Positions 60,602-64,000 of a DNA stretch of 64,000 nt are shown piece after piece. Position numbers and translations under genes: made by a program. The notes under the pieces were generated by a model. It searched no databases and had not been told where the DNA came from. It saw only the letters and a list, made by a program, of their open reading frames with translations. Each line of letters begins with the position of its first letter. The first letter of the stretch is position 1. This DNA comes from Kumtagia sp044326205 (GTDB taxonomy: Bacteria > Pseudomonadota > Alphaproteobacteria > Rhizobiales > Rhizobiaceae). The DNA lies in assembly GCF_044326205.1 (NCBI RefSeq), contig NZ_JBIRCY010000007.1, positions 1 through 64,000 of the forward strand. The letters are read 5' to 3'.

Positions 60602-61885
60602 CTACGCCGCGATAAACTCGTTCCAGCGCTTCACCATGTAGCGGTCCTCGTCCATGACCGAGTTCCAGCAGGCGACCTTGCCCATGCGCTCCTCGAAGGA
60701 GCCGCCGTCGCGCACCGCTCCGGCCTTTTCCATGACCTTGCCGTCGGGGGAAAGGATGTCGCCCTTGGCCGCCTTGCCCTCGATCCAGAAACCCCATTCG
60801 TCCTCGGACATGAATTTCTTGGCGGTCTCCATGGCAGCGGAGTAGTAGCCCTGCCGGTTGAGATAGCCGCCGACCCAGCCAGAGGTGTACCAGTTGATGT
60901 ATTCGTAAGCCGCGTCGAGCTGCGCGCCCGACAGATGCGAGGCGAGGCCGAGACCGCCGCCCCAAGAGCGATAGCCTTCCTTGAGCGGCTGGTATTTGCA
61001 GGCAATGCCCTTGGAGCGGACGGCGGCGACGGCCGGCGACCACATGGACTGGATGACGACTTCGCCGGATGCCATCAGGTTGACGCTCTCGTCGAACGAC
61101 TTCCAGAAGGCGCGGAACTGGCCGTCCTGCTTGGCCTTGATCAGGAAGTCGATCGTCTTGTCGATCTCCTCCTTGGTCATGTTGCCCTTGTCGACGTATT
61201 TGATGTTGCCCATGGCCTCCATGATCATGGCGGCGTCCATGATGCCGATCGACGGGATGTTGAGGATCGAGGTCTTGCCCTTGAAGGCGGGGTCCATGAT
61301 GTCGGCCCAGGTGGTGATCTCGCGGCCGACGAGATCGGGTCGGATGCCCAGTGTATCGGCGTTGTAGATGGTCGGCACCATGGTGAAATAGCCGGTCTCG
61401 CTCTTGGCGAAAGTCTTGTCGCCGGGCTTCTCGACATAGCCGACCGTGTGCGGCGCGGTGCCCTGGGCGATGACGCTGTCGGGCGTCAGCTTGCCGGTTT
61501 TGAACAGCGGCACGATCTGGTCGTAATATTTGAGCTTCGCGGTCTCCATCGGCTGGATCACGCCGGTCGGGTAGACCTTCTTCAGGATCCAGTATTCGAT
61601 GTCGGCGATGTCGTAGGAGTTCGGCTGGGTGACGGCGCGCTGGGCAGCGGCATCGGAATCGGTCGCTGTCATCTCCAGCGTGATGCCGAGGTCTTCCTTG
61701 CACTTGTCGGCGATGGCGTTGAGGTTCGACACGCCGGTACCAAACTGGCGCAGCGTGATCGGGTTCTGCGCCCAGATCGTTGGAAAGCCGGTGATCGCGC
61801 CCGATCCGGCCGCTAGACCGGCGGCCGCCGCCCCTGTCTTGAGAAACGTGCGGCGCGAGAGTCCTGAATTGCGTGTCGCTTTCAT
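60602..61885 (-). CDS. spermidine/putrescine-type extracellular substrate-binding protein
   Basis: A 427-residue cluster-D binding protein with a twin-arginine leader (LSRRTFLKTGAAAAGLAAG ... TIWAQN). It matches PotD-like proteins in DIADIEYWILKKVYPTGVI, TWADIMDPAFKGKTSILNIP and NLMASGEVVIQSMWSPAVAA. The DxxS/Trp pocket residues of polyamine binders are not obviously present, so the ligand may differ. It follows the ATPase gene by 33 bp in the same operon. Confidence 0.88.
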   Translation of the reverse strand: MKATRNSGLSRRTFLKTGAAAAGLAAGSGAITGFPTIWAQNPITLRQFGTGVSNLNAIADKCKEDLGITLEMTATDSDAAAQRAVTQPNSYDIADIEYWILKKVYPTGVIQPMETAKLKYYDQIVPLFKTGKLTPDSVIAQGTAPHTVGYVEKPGDKTFAKSETGYFTMVPTIYNADTLGIRPDLVGREITTWADIMDPAFKGKTSILNIPSIGIMDAAMIMEAMGNIKYVDKGNMTKEEIDKTIDFLIKAKQDGQFRAFWKSFDESVNLMASGEVVIQSMWSPAVAAVRSKGIACKYQPLKEGYRSWGGGLGLASHLSGAQLDAAYEYINWYTSGWVGGYLNRQGYYSAAMETAKKFMSEDEWGFWIEGKAAKGDILSPDGKVMEKAGAVRDGGSFEERMGKVACWNSVMDEDRYMVKRWNEFIAA

Positions 61886-61918
61886 GGTTTTTCCCCTGTT
61901 GTCATTGCTGTTTCGAGA

Positions 61919-63007
61919 TCAAGAACCGAGGCGGCCGAGAATGATGGCGTCCTCCGCGTCCCACGAAAGCGGCACGGCGTCGCCGACCGCGGCGGGTGCG
62001 GCGAAAAAGGCCCCCTCGGGCATGATGGCGGTGAAGTCGCTGAAACCCGCGCCGGACAGCAGGAGCTTCACGGTCGAACCGCGATACTCGACGTTGGAGA
62101 CGATGCCGGTGAAACCCAGTCCCTTGTCGGTCGCCTCGCCGATGCGGATGCGGTCGGTGCGGATGCCGATGTCGACATTTTCTCCGGGCTCGCGCTTGTC
62201 GCCGGTGGCGGCGAAGGTGCCCCCTCCCGGTATTTCGACCGTAAGCAAACCGTCGGCATAGTCGCCCGCCTTGCCGGAAATGACGTTGTGGTCGCCCATG
62301 AAGCGGGCGACGAATGCCGTCGCCGGCCGCCGAAAGACGGTTCGCGGATCGGCGGCCTGCTCGATGCGGCCGTCATTCATGACGACGATCAGGTCGGCCA
62401 GCGCCATCGCTTCTTCCTGGCTGTGGGTGACATGCACGAAGGTGATGCCGAGCGAGGTCTGCAGGCGCTTCAGTTCGGCGCGCATGCGGATCTTCAGGAA
62501 CGGATCGAGCGCCGACAGCGGCTCGTCGAGCAGCAGCGCTTCCGGATCGGTGATCAGGGCGCGGGCCAACGCGACGCGCTGCTGCTGGCCCCCGGAAAGC
62601 TGCGCCGGTCGTCGCGACGAATAGGCCTCCATCTGCATCAGCCGGAGCATTTCCATCGCCTTGCGCCGACGCTCATCCTTCTCGACGCCCTTCATGCGCA
62701 GGCTGAAGGCGACGTTGTCGATGAGGTCGAGATGCGGAAACAGCGCGTAGGACTGGAACATCATTGCTGTGCCGCGCCTGGCGGGCGGCAGGTCGGTGAC
62801 CACCGTGTTGCCCAGTCGCACGTCTCCCGACGAGATGCTTTCGTGGCCGGCGATCATGCGCAACGTCGAGGTCTTGCCACAGCCGGAAGGTCCTAGCAGG
62901 CAACAATAAGTGCTGGCCGGGATTTTCAGGCTGATCGCGTCGACCGCAGTCGTGCTGCCATAGATCTTCGATACCGAGACGATGTCGATTTCGGCGGCTT
63001 TGGACAT
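61919..63007 (-). CDS. spermidine/putrescine-type ABC transporter ATP-binding protein (PotA-like)
   Basis: A 362-residue ATPase. Walker A GPSGCGKTSTLR, Q-loop MMFQSYALFPHL, signature QLSGGQQQRVALARAL, Walker B ALLLDEPLSALDP, switch His VTHSQEEA. Residues ~240-360 are a C-terminal TOBE domain (FMGDHNVISGKA ... IGIRTDRIRIGEA). It is the first gene of the operon, 28 bp after the sigma-54-type promoter, with AGAGG upstream of the ATG at 63007. Confidence 0.9.
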   Translation of the reverse strand: MSKAAEIDIVSVSKIYGSTTAVDAISLKIPASTYCCLLGPSGCGKTSTLRMIAGHESISSGDVRLGNTVVTDLPPARRGTAMMFQSYALFPHLDLIDNVAFSLRMKGVEKDERRRKAMEMLRLMQMEAYSSRRPAQLSGGQQQRVALARALITDPEALLLDEPLSALDPFLKIRMRAELKRLQTSLGITFVHVTHSQEEAMALADLIVVMNDGRIEQAADPRTVFRRPATAFVARFMGDHNVISGKAGDYADGLLTVEIPGGGTFAATGDKREPGENVDIGIRTDRIRIGEATDKGLGFTGIVSNVEYRGSTVKLLLSGAGFSDFTAIMPEGAFFAAPAAVGDAVPLSWDAEDAIILGRLGS

Positions 63008-63034
63008 TCTGCACCTCTGTCTTGCAACAGGGAA

Positions 63035-63050
63035 TGCATCATGCGTGCCA
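63035..63050 (-). promoter_or_regulatory. sigma-54 (-24/-12) promoter of the polyamine-type transporter operon
   Basis: On the minus strand, TGGCACGCATGATGCA fits TGGCACG-N4-TTGCW with one mismatch (A for the first T of TTGC) and correct GG-N10-GC spacing. Transcription would start ~16 bases before the ATG at 63007. The same type of site precedes the biuret-type and guanidine operons. Confidence 0.65.
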
Positions 63051-63238
63051 ACCGGCGTTGGGCTTTTAACGATTTGAATTAGTGGCGTTTATGACTCTGC
63101 CGAAAATTAGGCAGTCTTTTTCGTTGCACAAAATATAGGCATTTGTTCTCGAAATGAGCGAGAATCGTATGCAATCATGGGCTGTTTCGAACGCAAAATT
63201 GCTCTGGCCAGACCTGATTTTCAGGCTACAAAGGAGCC

Positions 63239-63949
63239 ATGAACCTCGCCGCCGAATTCCGTGTCGATCGGCTGCCCGATGACCGCGCGCAGGCCATCCG
63301 CGACCGCCTGCGCGACGCAATCATCGACCGCCGCCTGACGCCAGGCGCGAAACTTTCGGAAGCCGAGGTCGGAACGCTGTTCGACGTCAGCCGCACGATC
63401 GCCCGTTCGGCCTTGCAGATGCTGACCTTCGAAGGCCTCGTGCGCACGGAGCGCAACCGCGGCGCTTTCGTCGCTAACCCGTCTCCCGAAGAGGCCAAAC
63501 AGGTCTTCGCGTCGCGCCGGCTGATCGAGCCCGGCATCACCACGACGGCGTGCGAGACGATCGACGCGCGGGCGATCGCCGAATTCAACGCCCAGCTGGA
63601 TCGCGAGGAACTCTATCTGGCCGCGCGCGGCCCCGACGCGCGCCGCGCCGAAATCAAGGCGTCCGGCGACTTCCACCTTCTGCTGGCCACTGTCGCCGGT
63701 AACCAGATCCTGCTGCGCTTCATGGAAGAGCTTGTGGCGCGATCCTCGCTGGTGATCGCCCTCTATGGCCGCTCCGGCGTCTCGGCCTGCGGCCATTCCG
63801 AGCATCGGGAGATTGTCGACGCGCTGGAAGCCCGCGACGTGAAACGGGCGACGGCGCTGATCGTCAGGCATATCGATCATATCGAGGCGGATCTGGAACT
63901 GCGCTCGCGTCCGGCGCAAAGCCTGCGCGACGTTTTTTCGGCGAGCTGA
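63239..63949 (+). CDS. GntR-family regulator, FCD subfamily
   Basis: A 236-residue regulator. Residues ~20-85 are the winged helix (QAIRDRLRDAIIDRRLTPGA, FDVSRTIARSALQMLTFEGL, RNRGAFVANPS). Residues ~95-225 are an FCD domain with KASGDFHLLLATVAGN and CGHSEHREIVDALEARD. It is divergent from the transporter operon, its likely target. AAGGAG lies just before the ATG at 63239. Its frame ends 51 bp from the end of the window. Confidence 0.88.
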   Translation: MNLAAEFRVDRLPDDRAQAIRDRLRDAIIDRRLTPGAKLSEAEVGTLFDVSRTIARSALQMLTFEGLVRTERNRGAFVANPSPEEAKQVFASRRLIEPGITTTACETIDARAIAEFNAQLDREELYLAARGPDARRAEIKASGDFHLLLATVAGNQILLRFMEELVARSSLVIALYGRSGVSACGHSEHREIVDALEARDVKRATALIVRHIDHIEADLELRSRPAQSLRDVFSAS

Positions 63950-64000
63950 GCGTCAGCGCTCCCGGTTCCTGTGCCTACGGCATTTGAGGTTGAATCCTGA

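Overview
The window looks like accessory chromosome or megaplasmid DNA of an alphaproteobacterium of the order Hyphomicrobiales (a Mesorhizobium-, Rhizobium- or Bradyrhizobium-like soil bacterium). I infer this from the protein families (FixJ-type regulators, many ABC uptake systems, DUF1127, a biuret hydrolase close to the rhizobial type), the high GC content and degenerate rhizobial-type hairpin repeats. I see no rRNA, tRNA, CRISPR array, replication origin or complete prophage. Two IS21-like remnants (1-127 and about 36785-37150) show past rearrangement.

Region 1 (1-24.4 kb) starts with a pyruvate-oxidase gene cut by an IS21-like end. A redox and detoxification cluster follows. The minus-strand arm (3845 to 954) has a DJ-1/PfpI protein, an HbpS/GlcG protein, a VOC protein and an exported alpha/beta hydrolase. 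The plus-strand arm (4129 to 11380) has a second alpha/beta hydrolase, an epoxide hydrolase, an isoquinoline-1-oxidoreductase-like molybdenum enzyme, OsmC, a cupin and an enolase-superfamily enzyme. Next come a cysteine hydrolase pair and a sensory block: a FixJ-type regulator, a lone receiver, a periplasmic binding protein with no transporter, an 1882-residue pseudokinase/AAA/GAF/PAS/histidine kinase, and a membrane histidine kinase whose phospho-acceptor His is Asp. Four copies of a bipartite motif precede transcription units here and may define the regulon. A ten-unit 21-bp tandem repeat follows.

Region 2 (25-35.3 kb) is a peptide or amide uptake locus: a GntR/UTRA regulator and M24 peptidase (plus strand) against an aminotransferase-like protein, a complete Dpp/Opp-type ABC transporter and an amidase (minus strand). 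Four copies of the palindrome TTGWCTAGWCAA lie upstream of the regulator, the transporter and the amidase. Region 3 (35.6-42.6 kb) is miscellaneous: a membrane protein, the IS21 remnant, an AhpD-like secreted protein, an RTX protein, DUF1127, a homocysteine methyltransferase-like protein and TetR.

Region 4 (42.9-64 kb) holds three nitrogen-scavenging loci, each with a recognisable sigma-54 (-24/-12) promoter. (i) A biuret-type operon, 43811-52111: BMP-family ABC importer, biuret hydrolase, a second cysteine hydrolase, cupin and allophanate hydrolase. (ii) A guanidine operon, 57586 down to 52406, led by a guanidine-I (ykkC) riboswitch: NitT/TauT-type importer, a ureohydrolase-family enzyme that is probably a nickel guanidine hydrolase, a His-rich protein and a HupE/UreJ nickel permease. 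(iii) A spermidine/putrescine-type importer with a hydantoin-racemase-like enzyme, divergent from a GntR/FCD regulator. The guanidine operon, where a His-rich protein sits in place of the known HypA/HypB-like chaperones, is the best candidate here for an undescribed system.
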